This document shows, piece by piece, positions 1-8,762 of a stretch of 62,161 nucleotides of DNA. Source of the stretch: UBA1774 sp045628925 (GTDB taxonomy: Bacteria; Bacillota; Clostridia; Oscillospirales; Oscillospiraceae). The DNA is taken from NCBI GenBank assembly GCA_045628925.1, contig JAZQQF010000206.1, forward strand, positions 1-62,161, in the 5' to 3' direction. The notes under the pieces are model-generated. The model was not told the origin of the DNA, did no database searches, and saw nothing but the letters and a program-made list of their open reading frames with translations. The number at the start of each line of letters is the position of its first letter. Position 1 is the first letter of the stretch. The translations under genes were made by a program, and so were the position numbers.

Positions 1-1
1 G

Positions 2-310
2 GCCGGCGGACGCTACGGGATGGAGCGCTGCTTCCGCATGAAGCTGCCCTACACCCGCGCCATGGTCACCGCCGCGCTGAACGGTGAGCTGGAAAAGAGC
101 GAATTTGAGACCGACCCCATCTTCGGCCTCTCCGTTCCCAAGACCTGCCCCGGCGTGCCCGAAGAGTTCCTGAGCCAGCGCGCCCTGTGGCAGAACGACG
201 AAGCCTATGAAGCCGCCGCGAAGGAGCTGGCGCTGAGCTTCGTGAAGAACTTCAGAAAGTATTCCAATATGCCCGAAGCCATCGTGAACGCGGGCCCCAA
301 GGCGGAGTAA
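2..310 (+). CDS. pckA: Phosphoenolpyruvate carboxykinase (ATP), C-terminal part
   Basis: The gene enters from the left edge, so only the last 102 codons are present. The reading frame is open from base 2 and the visible residues (AGGRYGMERCFRMKLPYTRA, then an ETDPIFGLSVPKTCPGVP stretch) match the end of ATP-dependent PEP carboxykinase. This enzyme interconverts oxaloacetate plus ATP with PEP, CO2 and ADP in the cytosol. The Arg/Lys-rich segment corresponds to the nucleotide-side part of the C-terminal domain; the P-loop kinase motif lies outside the window. In fermentative anaerobes the enzyme often runs toward oxaloacetate, but that direction is inference here. The protein ends on TAA at 310 and is followed after 40 bases by an unrelated membrane-protein gene. 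Confidence 0.93.
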   Translation, partial: AGGRYGMERCFRMKLPYTRAMVTAALNGELEKSEFETDPIFGLSVPKTCPGVPEEFLSQRALWQNDEAYEAAAKELALSFVKNFRKYSNMPEAIVNAGPKAE

Positions 311-350
311 ACACACAGGAAATACGTTCGGACAAGGAAGCGGGTGACAA

Positions 351-1676
351 ATGAACAACAAGAAAAAGAAAAATGAAGATGCCGGTATTCTCTCATGGAT
401 CGTCATCGTGATCCTCATGAGCTTCGTGTGGCCGGTGGGTGTGTTCTTCCTGCTCTCCAAGTTCTTCGGGAGAGACCTGCTCGTTCGCTTCCTGTCGATG
501 CTGCTGAATAATTCCCAGAGTGAATCGCCGGACGCCATGCGTTCCAGCACACACCGGACGGGTTCTCCCTATACCACGAACTCCTCCTCGCAGAACCGCG
601 CGAATCAGACCGCGACGCCTTCGACGGGCGGTCAGGTCGACTGGGAGCGGGTCCGTGCCGCGCAGGCCCAGCGGGAAGCACAGGCCGCTGCCAACGCGAA
701 AGCGGAAGCGGAGCGGCGGGCGTCTGCCGCCGCGCAGGCGGAAGAAAAGCGAAAGCAGACTGCTGCCGCCGGAAATCCGGCAGCCGAAAAGCCCGACGAC
801 GGGATCGCCCATATCTCCAAGGGCAAGAAGGCTCTGTTCATCTTTGGCTGGATCCTCATCGCCGCGGGCCTGATCGGCGGTATCTCCGCCATCGGCGGCG
901 GAACGGTCTGGAGCGTGCTGCGCTTTATCGCCGTCATGCTCTGCGGCGGCGGGATGCTGTTCACCGCGCGTACCAAGGATAAAAAGGAACGCCTGTATCA
1001 GAACTGCGTGAAGTTCATCGGCAATAAACCTGCCATTGATCTGAACGCGTTGGCCAGAGCCGCCGGAGTCAAGCCCAAAAAGCTGGAGCGGGAGATCGAC
1101 GAGATGCTGGAACGGGGCTATTTCCCCGCTGCCGCCTATTATGACAACGAGCATGACGTGCTGGTCCTCGACCCGGAAAAAGCCGGGGAGATCGCGCCTG
1201 TCATGAACACGGAGACGGCTCCGTCCGGTCAGGAAGGCGACCGATACGACACACTCCTGCGGGAACTGGAACAGACCTGCGGGCGGATTCAGGACCGGGA
1301 AATGCTGGAAAAGACCGTGCAGATCCGCGGACTCACCGCCGCCATCTTCCATGCGGTGCGGGAGGATCCGGAAAAGGAAGACCAGATCTCCAACTTCCTG
1401 AGTTACTACTTCCCCACCACGCTGAAGCTGCTGGATTCCTATGCGGATTTTGAGGAAAAGGGATATCAGGGCGAGAAGCTGCAGCAGACCAAGTCCCGCA
1501 TCGAATCCACGGCGGACACCATTATCGCAGCCTATCAGAAGCAGCTGGACCACCTCTATCTGCCCGATACGCTGGACGTGGACACGGATATCGACGTGCT
1601 GGAGACCATGCTGAAACGGGACGGACTTTCGGAAGGTGACTTCGATCAGACCGGAACGCCCGGCACCATGAACTGA
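351..1676 (+). CDS. XpaC-like (5-bromo-4-chloroindolyl phosphate hydrolysis family) membrane protein
   Basis: A 441-residue protein. It starts with a charged Lys-rich stretch and a hydrophobic segment (about residues 14-37), followed by a Ser/Thr/Gln-rich linker. An Ala/Glu-rich probable coiled coil spans about 95-150. A second membrane region of two close helices lies at about 160-205. After it comes a winged-helix-like segment (IDLNALARAAGVKPKKLERE) and an all-helical C-terminal half with SYYFPTTLKLLDSYADFEEKG-like character, typical of XpaC-family proteins. Members were named for an indolyl-phosphate phenotype; their biochemical role is not established. In other Firmicutes XpaC sits beside a TelA/toxic-anion gene, which is not seen here. 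The gene is followed at once by a strong terminator, so it is probably monocistronic. Family placement rests on the C-terminal half only. Confidence 0.6.
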   Translation: MNNKKKKNEDAGILSWIVIVILMSFVWPVGVFFLLSKFFGRDLLVRFLSMLLNNSQSESPDAMRSSTHRTGSPYTTNSSSQNRANQTATPSTGGQVDWERVRAAQAQREAQAAANAKAEAERRASAAAQAEEKRKQTAAAGNPAAEKPDDGIAHISKGKKALFIFGWILIAAGLIGGISAIGGGTVWSVLRFIAVMLCGGGMLFTARTKDKKERLYQNCVKFIGNKPAIDLNALARAAGVKPKKLEREIDEMLERGYFPAAAYYDNEHDVLVLDPEKAGEIAPVMNTETAPSGQEGDRYDTLLRELEQTCGRIQDREMLEKTVQIRGLTAAIFHAVREDPEKEDQISNFLSYYFPTTLKLLDSYADFEEKGYQGEKLQQTKSRIESTADTIIAAYQKQLDHLYLPDTLDVDTDIDVLETMLKRDGLSEGDFDQTGTPGTMN

Positions 1677-1683
1677 ATCGAAC

Positions 1684-1716
1684 CACCCGGGCGGCTCGCC
1701 GCCCGGGTGATTTTTT
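1684..1716 (+). terminator. Rho-independent terminator of the XpaC-like gene
   Basis: A perfect 12-bp GC-rich inverted repeat (CACCCGGGCGGC / GCCGCCCGGGTG, 1684-1709) with a 2-base centre is followed by a run of six T (1711-1716) on the plus strand, seven bases after the TGA stop. Confidence 0.92.
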
Positions 1717-1720
1717 CAAA

Positions 1721-1754
1721 GAAGAAACCGCAGGAGCAAGTTGCTCCTGCGGTT
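1721..1754 (-). terminator. Rho-independent terminator of the ATP synthase operon
   Basis: AACCGCAGGAGCAA / TTGCTCCTGCGGTT is a perfect 14-bp inverted repeat with a one-base centre (1726-1754). Read on the minus strand it is followed by TTTCTTCTTT and lies two bases after the atpC stop. It sits tail to tail with the plus-strand terminator at 1684-1716. Confidence 0.9.
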
Positions 1755-1756
1755 GT

Positions 1757-2184
1757 TTATGATTTTTCTCCGGTTTGCTGCTTTTCGATCCGTTCCTGCA
1801 GATGCAGACGGTTCAGCGCCCGTTCCAGATCGGCGCGGGCCATCAGGTATTCCCTGCTGCTGCGCTCCCCGCGAAGCACCCGCTCCGCCTCCTCGGCAGC
1901 ACGGCGGGCGCGGTTTGCGTCCAGTTCTTCCGGACGCTCCGCCGAATCCACCAGCACCAGCACCCGGTTCTTGTCCACTTTGACCATACCGGTGGAGACG
2001 ACCAGCCTGTGCTCTCCGTCTTCCTCCGTCCTGTAAATCAGCAGACCGGGAACCACGGCAGCCAGCATGGGAGAATGCCCGGCCATGATGCCGTACATCC
2101 CATCCGGGCAGGGAAACTGCAGAGAGACGCAAGGCCCGGTATACATGGGTTCGTCCGCAGAAAGAAGCTGCAGTTCAAAGCTGT

Positions 2185-2188
<4 letters not shown>
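1757..2188 (-). CDS. atpC: F-type ATP synthase epsilon subunit
   Basis: 143 residues, the usual size for bacterial epsilon. Residues about 1-85 form the N-terminal beta-sandwich with the family signature around PDGMYGIMAGHSPMLAAVVPG. Residues about 90-140 are the two-helix C-terminal domain (ELDANRARRAAEEAERVLRG followed by a second charged helix). Epsilon is part of the central rotor stalk, links gamma to the c-ring and can inhibit ATP hydrolysis. The start ATG overlaps the atpD stop (ATGA, 2185-2188), so the two are translationally coupled. It is the last gene of the operon and ends two bases before a terminator. Confidence 0.95.
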
Positions 2189-3587
<1,399 letters not shown>

Positions 3588-3591
<4 letters not shown>

Positions 3592-4487
3592 GCCGTTCCC
3601 TCCTGCTCCCGTTTCCGTTTCTGCGCTCTTGCGCCGGAGGAGACCTCCGTGATCTCCTGTGTGATATTGGTCTGCCGCACCCGGTTGAACTGGATCGACA
3701 GGGTGTGCAGCATCTCTTCCGCGTTGTCGTTTGCCGCGTTCATGGCAGTCATTCTGGAGTTCTGCTCACAGCAATAACTGTCCACCAGCGCGCTGTAAAG
3801 GTACCCCACCGCGAAGGATGGCAGGATCGATTCCAGCACCGCAGCAGCGCCGGGATAACATTCATATTCCGTATGACTTTCGCCGGCTTCCGGTTCCGGA
3901 AGCTGTTCCTGCCGGATGGGCAGCAGCCGCTCCGTGACCGCTTCCATGGAAAGCCGGTTTTTCATATCCGTGTAGATCAGATAAAGCTGGGTCAGCTCGC
4001 CTTTCATAAATGGTTCCAGCAGCTGCGCCGCCAGATTTCGCGCGTCCGAAAGGCGCGGATTGGTATTCAGAGATACGCCGGTCGTTTCCACGGCGGCGCC
4101 GCGATTCTGAAAATAGTGCTGACCGTAGCTGCCGAGAATGAACAGCCGGGTGTTCGGGTGCGCATCCAGCAGCTTCTGCGTTTCTTTGATGACGTTCAGA
4201 TTGTAAGCGCCCGCAAGACCCCGGTCCGCCGTGATGACGAGGCAGCCCCACGTCCCGTCCGGTTCCGCGGCGCCGTCCTTCAGAATGGCGGGATGCGTCA
4301 GCTCCGCATCGGATGCGAGCAGCTGATGCATTTCACCGCGCAGCTGGTCGAAATAAGGCTTCGTGCGATCCCATTCCATGCGGGCACGGCGCAGCTTCGT
4401 ATAGGATATCAGATACATGGCGTTGGTGATCTTCTGCGTATCCTTGATGCTGTTGATGCGCCCCTTGATCTCCTGCAGACTTGCCAT
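3588..4487 (-). CDS. atpG: F-type ATP synthase gamma subunit
   Basis: 299 residues, normal length. The N terminus has the signature SLQEIKGRINSIKDTQKITNA and the C terminus the matching long helix (AMNAANDNAEEMLHTLSIQFN, then a conserved NRVRQTNITQEITEV-type end). The two form the coiled-coil axle. ITADRGLAGAYN is the central Rossmann-like segment. Gamma transmits rotation of the c-ring to the alpha/beta hexamer. Its ATG lies one base after the atpA stop, and its stop overlaps the atpD start. The last residues are highly basic (GARAQKRKREQEG). Confidence 0.97.
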
Positions 4488-4488
4488 A

Positions 4489-6540
4489 TCAGCCCACCGA
4501 AGCCATGGCTTCCCGCGTCAGCCTCTTGATCTCCGCGACTTCCGCGTCCGTCAGATTGCCCTGCTCGTCGATCTTGCGGCAGATGTCGCCCCGTTCCCGC
4601 TCCACCAGCGCAACGAGCCGCTTCGCCTCCGCGTTGACGGCTTCCACCTCCACCTTCTGGAACAGGCGGTCGATGGCGCAGATGAGCATGATGACCTGCG
4701 TGTGCCGGTTCATGGGGTGGCTCTGAGGCTGACGCAGCAGACGCATCAGGCGTTCGCCGTATTCCAGCGTGTCCCGGGTGCTTTCATCCAGATCGCTGGA
4801 AAACTGCGAGAATGCCGCCATTTCCCGGTAGGACGCAAGACCGAGGCGCAGCGAACCCACCGAGCTTTTCATGATGGGGGCCTGCGCCGCGCCGCCCACG
4901 CGGGAGACGGACAGGCCGACATTGACGGCGGGCCGCTGACCGGAGAAGAACAGATTGCTCTCCAAAAAGATCTGCCCGTCGGTAATGGAGATGACGTTTG
5001 TGGGGATATAGGCGCTCACGTCGCCTGCCTGCGTTTCCACGATGGGAAGCGCCGTCATGCTGCCGCCGCCCTTTTCATCGGACAGGTGCGCCGCACGCTC
5101 CAGCAGGCGGGAATGAATATAGAACACGTCGCCGGGATACGCTTCGCGGCCCGGAGCCCGTTCCAGCAGGAGGCTCAGGGTACGATAAGCCGTGGCGTGT
5201 TTGCTCAGATCGTCGTAAATGATCAGGACGTCGCGGCCCTGATACATGAAATGCTCGCCCAGCGCACAGCCGGCATAAGGCGCGATATACTGCAGCGGCG
5301 CAGCATCGCCCGCCGTCGCGCAAACGATCGTCGTATACTCCATGGCGCCGTTTTTGCGCAGCGTTTCCGCCAGCTGGGCGACGCTGCTGGCCTTCTGTCC
5401 GATGGCCACATAGATGCAGACGACGTTCTTCCCCTTCTGGTTCAGGATCGTATCCAGCGCGATGGCGGTCTTGCCCGTCTGCCGGTCGCCGATGATCAGT
5501 TCACGCTGGCCTCTGCCGATGGGGAACATGGAATCGATGGAGATAAGACCGGTCTCCATGGGGGTGTTGACCGGCTGCCGGTCCAGAATGCCGGGGGCGG
5601 GCGTTTCCACCGGCCGATAGCCGCTGGCTGCGATCTCGCCCTTCCCGTCGATGGGTTCGCCCATGGCGTTCACCACGCGGCCCAAGACGCCGTCGCCCAC
5701 CGGGATACCGGCCACGCGGCCGGTGCGGCGGACGATGCTGCCCTCAGCGATGACCCGGTCGTCACCGAACAGGATGCAATCGACCTGATTTTTCCGCAAG
5801 CCCTGCACCATGCCGCGGATGCCCTTGGCAAAGAGCAGGACTTCCCCGTATGCGACCTTGGGGAGGCCGCTGACAACGGCGATACTGTCGCCCGTACGCA
5901 CGACGCGGCCAAGCTCCTCCGCTTCGGCGGAAGGCGCCCAGCTCTGCAGGCTGTCCTGCATCAGGGAAATGAGCTTCTCACCGGTCTGGGCATTCAGCTG
6001 TTTCCAGCGCTCTTCCAGCTCCCGGAGGCGGCGCTCCTCTGTCCAATCGAACTCTTTCCCGTCAATGAGAATGCGGAAGCCCTTCTGGATGCTCTCGTCC
6101 TCCTGCCACGCAAAGGACAGGTCTTCCCCGTACTGGGGCTTCAGCGCATCCATCAGCGTCCGCAGCTGACTTTCCGTGGGTTCCTCCGCACAGCGGATGA
6201 CAGCCACGCTGCGGTCATCATCCGGATTCCCGTCCCGCAGCTGCATCAGGTTTTCCTGCAGCTCCTGCAGGTTGGGCACCGGACCGCCGACGGTAGACGC
6301 CAGCTGCTGCCAGCGTTCCTCCAGCTGCTTCAGCCGCCGGTCCGCCGTCCAGTCATACTCCACGTCGCCGACGCGGAGACGGAAACCGCCGCGGATGCTC
6401 TCGTCCGCCTGCCACTGGATCGTGAGGTCTTCCCCGTATTTCCCGGAAAGCGCCTCTTTCAGGGTCTGCAGCTGGGCTTCACCGGGCTGGGAAGCGCTGA
6501 AGACGATCGCCTTCAACGGCTCTGCTTTCCCCTTCTTCAT
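4489..6540 (-). CDS. atpA: F-type ATP synthase alpha subunit fused to two tandem delta-C-terminal-like domains
   Basis: 683 residues against about 500 for a normal alpha. Residues about 187-683 are a standard alpha: EELGRVVRTGDSIAVVSGLP, P-loop GDRQTGKT (351-358) and the C-terminal helical domain. Residues about 9-83 and 110-184 are two copies of one module. Each has a short beta-strand opening (FSASQPGEAQLQTL; RCAEEPTESQLRTL), then KYGEDLTIQW / QYGEDLSFAW, DESIRGGFRLRVGD / DESIQKGFRILIDG and DWTADRRLKQLEERWQQL / DWTEERRLRELEERWKQL. That order (strand, helix, ID-S-GG-hydrophobic-R-GD, then an RLxxL helix) is the pattern of the delta/OSCP C-terminal domain that binds subunit b. The operon has no atpH, and no six-helix delta N-terminal domain is visible. 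The ATG overlaps the atpF stop (ATGA, 6537-6540). The alpha assignment is certain; the delta assignment comes from motif reading. Confidence 0.93.
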   Translation of the reverse strand: MKKGKAEPLKAIVFSASQPGEAQLQTLKEALSGKYGEDLTIQWQADESIRGGFRLRVGDVEYDWTADRRLKQLEERWQQLASTVGGPVPNLQELQENLMQLRDGNPDDDRSVAVIRCAEEPTESQLRTLMDALKPQYGEDLSFAWQEDESIQKGFRILIDGKEFDWTEERRLRELEERWKQLNAQTGEKLISLMQDSLQSWAPSAEAEELGRVVRTGDSIAVVSGLPKVAYGEVLLFAKGIRGMVQGLRKNQVDCILFGDDRVIAEGSIVRRTGRVAGIPVGDGVLGRVVNAMGEPIDGKGEIAASGYRPVETPAPGILDRQPVNTPMETGLISIDSMFPIGRGQRELIIGDRQTGKTAIALDTILNQKGKNVVCIYVAIGQKASSVAQLAETLRKNGAMEYTTIVCATAGDAAPLQYIAPYAGCALGEHFMYQGRDVLIIYDDLSKHATAYRTLSLLLERAPGREAYPGDVFYIHSRLLERAAHLSDEKGGGSMTALPIVETQAGDVSAYIPTNVISITDGQIFLESNLFFSGQRPAVNVGLSVSRVGGAAQAPIMKSSVGSLRLGLASYREMAAFSQFSSDLDESTRDTLEYGERLMRLLRQPQSHPMNRHTQVIMLICAIDRLFQKVEVEAVNAEAKRLVALVERERGDICRKIDEQGNLTDAEVAEIKRLTREAMASVG

Positions 6541-7022
6541 GCTTCATCCCCGCTGCGGATGGCTGCGGCGAAGCTGTCATAGGCTTCGTCGGGGTTCATA
6601 ATGATCTTGCGGGCGGCTTCGATGCCGATCTGCATCATTTCGTCTCTTGCGCCGTCGACGATCGCCTGCTTTTCCGCTTCCGCGTGCTTCCGGCTCTCGC
6701 TGACGATGGCGTCCGCCTGCTTCTGGGCCGCCTGAAGCTGCTTCTGGGCCGCTTCCTGCGCCTGCTGTTCCGCTTCGCTGCGCATACGGGCGATCTCGGT
6801 CTCGGCTTCGGCCAGCTTCGCGGCATAGTCCGCCTTCAGCTGCTCGGCTTCCGCCTGCTTCTGCTGTGCGTCCGCTTCCTTCTGCGCGAAGTCCGCCTGC
6901 CGCTGTTCCATGAACTTCCTCACAGGCTTATACAGCAGCAGATACAGGCCGCCTGCCAGAATGACAAAGTTCAGCAGGTGCAGCAAGACCTGCTGGAAAT
7001 CAATATTCAATGGAAGGTTCAT
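6537..7022 (-). CDS. atpF: F-type ATP synthase b subunit
   Basis: 161 residues. One N-terminal membrane helix (about residues 7-30, HLLNFVILAGGLYLLLYKPV) is followed by a long uninterrupted charged, Ala/Gln-rich helix typical of the b dimer, the peripheral stalk. The conserved KPVRKFMEQRQ step after the membrane helix is present. In a normal enzyme the C-terminal end of b binds delta. Here its only visible partner would be the delta-like modules at the front of alpha, whose gene follows directly with a four-base overlap. The region upstream of the ATG has only a weak SD (AAGGCGG), 12 bases after atpE. Confidence 0.95.
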   Translation of the reverse strand: MNLPLNIDFQQVLLHLLNFVILAGGLYLLLYKPVRKFMEQRQADFAQKEADAQQKQAEAEQLKADYAAKLAEAETEIARMRSEAEQQAQEAAQKQLQAAQKQADAIVSESRKHAEAEKQAIVDGARDEMMQIGIEAARKIIMNPDEAYDSFAAAIRSGDEA

Positions 7023-7034
7023 AGTCCGCCGCCT

Positions 7035-7379
7035 TTACAGGACAAAGATGATGAGGATGGCTACGATCAGCGCATAGATGATAGCGGTTTCGATGAAGAC
7101 CAGACCCAGCATCATCGCGGTCTGGATCTTGCTGGACGCTTCCGGCTGACGGGCCATGCTCTCCGCGGATTTGCAGATGGCCTTGCTCATCGCCAGCGCG
7201 CCGAGACCGGCGACGACCACGATGGCGATACAGGCCGCGATGGCCTTCACACTGTCCAGCCCAAAGCCGGCCTTCACGGCAGTCTCCGCTTCATCGGCGG
7301 CGAAGGCGGGCATGCAGCAGAGCGACAGGACCAGCGCAGCGGCCAGGACCAGCAGGATCATTTTCCGAATCTTTCTCAT
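7035..7379 (-). CDS. atpE: F-type ATP synthase c subunit with an N-terminal signal-like segment
   Basis: 114 residues, longer than the usual 70-90. Residues 1-28 look like a cleavable signal peptide (basic start, LVLAAALVLSL core, AFA-A cleavage-like site). The mature part is the two-helix hairpin with the ARQPEA loop (76-81) and ion-carrying Glu97 in LVFIETAIIYALIVA. Counting back from the loop, the position equal to the Na+-ligand Gln32 of Ilyobacter is Met64, so the full Na+ signature is absent, although Thr98 and Tyr102 are compatible with it. The helix-1 glycine repeat is largely replaced by Ala/Ser (GLGALAMSK). A good SD (GGGAGGAACCTTGAA) precedes the ATG. Proton coupling is the simpler reading but is not proven. 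Confidence 0.93.
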   Translation of the reverse strand: MRKIRKMILLVLAAALVLSLCCMPAFAADEAETAVKAGFGLDSVKAIAACIAIVVVAGLGALAMSKAICKSAESMARQPEASSKIQTAMMLGLVFIETAIIYALIVAILIIFVL

Positions 7380-7398
7380 TTCAAGGTTCCTCCCGTAA

Positions 7399-8274
7399 TC
7401 AGGCCGCAGCCTGTTCTTTCATTTGCTTTTTGTTTTTCTTTTCCTTTTTCTCATGGGGTTCCGTGGATTCGCCGAAGAACGTGGTGGCCAGCATCGTCAG
7501 CACGTAGGTCTGGATCACCGCATGGATGAGGGTGAACAGAACGCCCACGATGACAGGCAGAACGAAGCTGAGGCGGATGGAGTAATACACCAGCTCCGTG
7601 ACCAGCAGACCGCTGAGCAGCGCGCCGAACAGACGGAAACTCATACTGATGGGCAGCGAGAAATCCTTCAGCGCGTTCACAGCGCCCTTGGCCCCGCCCA
7701 GCACGATGCCGCCGATGAGGATGACCAGATAGGTCAGGCAGCCCAGCGCGATGGCTCCGTTGATATCCGACAGGGGCGCGGGCAGCGCGACGCTGATGCC
7801 GTGGGTCGTGACGCATTGGAAGCCCAGCAGCTCAAAGATCGTGCTGAGGAATATGTAGCTTCCCGCTCCGAAAGCATAGGCACCGATGAAGCCGCTGTGA
7901 TGGGGGCTGTTGGTCTTCGCAAGGTCGCTGAAATAGCCCACCCACATCTCCAGCAGAAGCTGGACCTTTCCGGGCGTGGTCTTGAATTTCGGGATGACGA
8001 AGATGCGCATACAGGCTGCAAACACTAGGACGATGCCGGTGATGATGAAATCCGAGATCACCGCCGGATTCACTTCCATTCCGAGAAACGCGACTTTCCC
8101 CGTTTCATGCAGAACGGCGTCCTTCATGACTTCCTGAATGGTTTCTTCTTTCGGACGGGTACCCAGCAGGATGCTGCCCACCAGACACACGAGCAGGAAC
8201 ACGCCCATCACTACATAAGGCAGAATGTTTTTCTTTTCCCGCAAGCGGCAAGCCACTTCCTTTCCATTTGACAC
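7399..8274 (-). CDS. atpB: F-type ATP synthase a subunit
   Basis: 291 residues with about six hydrophobic segments. The essential Arg is Arg214 in SMSFRLFGALLSG; the Asn that usually follows RLFG is Ala here. LGFQCVTTHGISVALPAP is the expected loop before the conserved helices, and HAVIQTYVLTMLATTF the last-helix signature. The Lys/Glu-rich tail (residues about 272-291) is cytoplasmic. Subunit a forms the ion half-channels beside the c-ring. The start is uncertain: the longest frame begins at GTG 8274, but GGAAAGGAAG (about 8265-8256) would suit a TTG start at 8244 (LREKKNILP), which would drop ten residues. No atpI precedes it. Confidence 0.94.
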   Translation of the reverse strand: MSNGKEVACRLREKKNILPYVVMGVFLLVCLVGSILLGTRPKEETIQEVMKDAVLHETGKVAFLGMEVNPAVISDFIITGIVLVFAACMRIFVIPKFKTTPGKVQLLLEMWVGYFSDLAKTNSPHHSGFIGAYAFGAGSYIFLSTIFELLGFQCVTTHGISVALPAPLSDINGAIALGCLTYLVILIGGIVLGGAKGAVNALKDFSLPISMSFRLFGALLSGLLVTELVYYSIRLSFVLPVIVGVLFTLIHAVIQTYVLTMLATTFFGESTEPHEKKEKKNKKQMKEQAAA

Positions 8275-8283
8275 GGGCTGAAA

Positions 8284-8329
8284 TGCCCGGTCTCTTTAAT
8301 CACAAAAGACAGGCCGGGCAGACCTGTCT
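8284..8329 (-). terminator. Terminator-like hairpin with an alternative pairing between HPr and the ATP synthase operon
   Basis: On the minus strand AGACAGG-(TCTGCCCGG)-CCTGTCT (8329-8307) is followed by TTTTGTG, a modest terminator after the HPr gene. The loop bases TGCCCGG (8320-8314) are exactly complementary to CCGGGCA 24 bases downstream (8290-8284). A pseudoknot or a competing hairpin is therefore possible just before atpB. Confidence 0.6.
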
Positions 8330-8350
8330 AATGAGCAGTATAAGGTTTTG

Positions 8351-8623
8351 TCAGGCTTCAAACTCCCGGAAATCCGTGGCGATCAGCTCTTCCAGCGCAT
8401 TCACGGCTTCTTCTTCGTCGACGCCTTCCGCGCCCACATCGATCTCGGTACCCTTCACGATGCCGAGAGACAGAACGCCCAGCAGGCTCTTGGCATTGAC
8501 CTTGCGCTCTTCCTTTTCGATCCAGATGGAGCTTTTGAACTCATTGGCCTTCTGGATGAAAAAGGTGGCAGGTCTTGCATGGAGCCCCACCTGATTATTC
8601 ACCATGATCTTCTTGATATACAT
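8351..8623 (-). CDS. ptsH: HPr-family phosphocarrier protein
   Basis: 90 residues from the ATG of MYIKKIMVNNQVGLHARPA. The phosphorylatable His is in GLHARPA (equivalent to His15), and the regulatory Ser46 region is present as NAKSLLGVLSLG. HPr passes phosphate from enzyme I to sugar-specific PTS enzymes and, when phosphorylated on Ser46, acts with CcpA in catabolite control. The open frame extends seven codons further to a TTG, but that TTG overlaps the SD (GGAAAGGTG, about ten bases before the ATG), so the internal ATG is chosen. A strong promoter lies upstream. No other PTS gene is in the window, so it could serve regulation more than transport. Confidence 0.92.
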   Translation of the reverse strand: MYIKKIMVNNQVGLHARPATFFIQKANEFKSSIWIEKEERKVNAKSLLGVLSLGIVKGTEIDVGAEGVDEEEAVNALEELIATDFREFEA

Positions 8624-8681
8624 TATGGCAACGCACCTTTCCAAGTGATTTCTCAGTCAATATAATGCTTTCCAAGATTAT

Positions 8682-8710
8682 ATTGTAGCAAAAATGCCGT
8701 GGCCCGTCAA
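8682..8710 (-). promoter_or_regulatory. Sigma-A promoter of the HPr gene
   Basis: On the minus strand TTGACG (8710-8705), a 17-base spacer and TACAAT (8687-8682), about 60 bases upstream of the chosen HPr start. Confidence 0.85.
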
Positions 8711-8762
8711 TAGGTAAACTGCCGAGATTCCGGGGAATACGCAGACGCGTAACGGGCAGGTT

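Noticed and set aside
4417..6582. 721-codon frame antisense to atpA
   Set aside because: Shadow of the alpha gene; no SD or recognisable domain.
7035..7379. A sodium-specific ATP synthase
   Set aside because: Glu97-Thr98...Tyr102 is compatible, but the Gln ligand in helix 1 is Met, so the full Na+ signature is missing.
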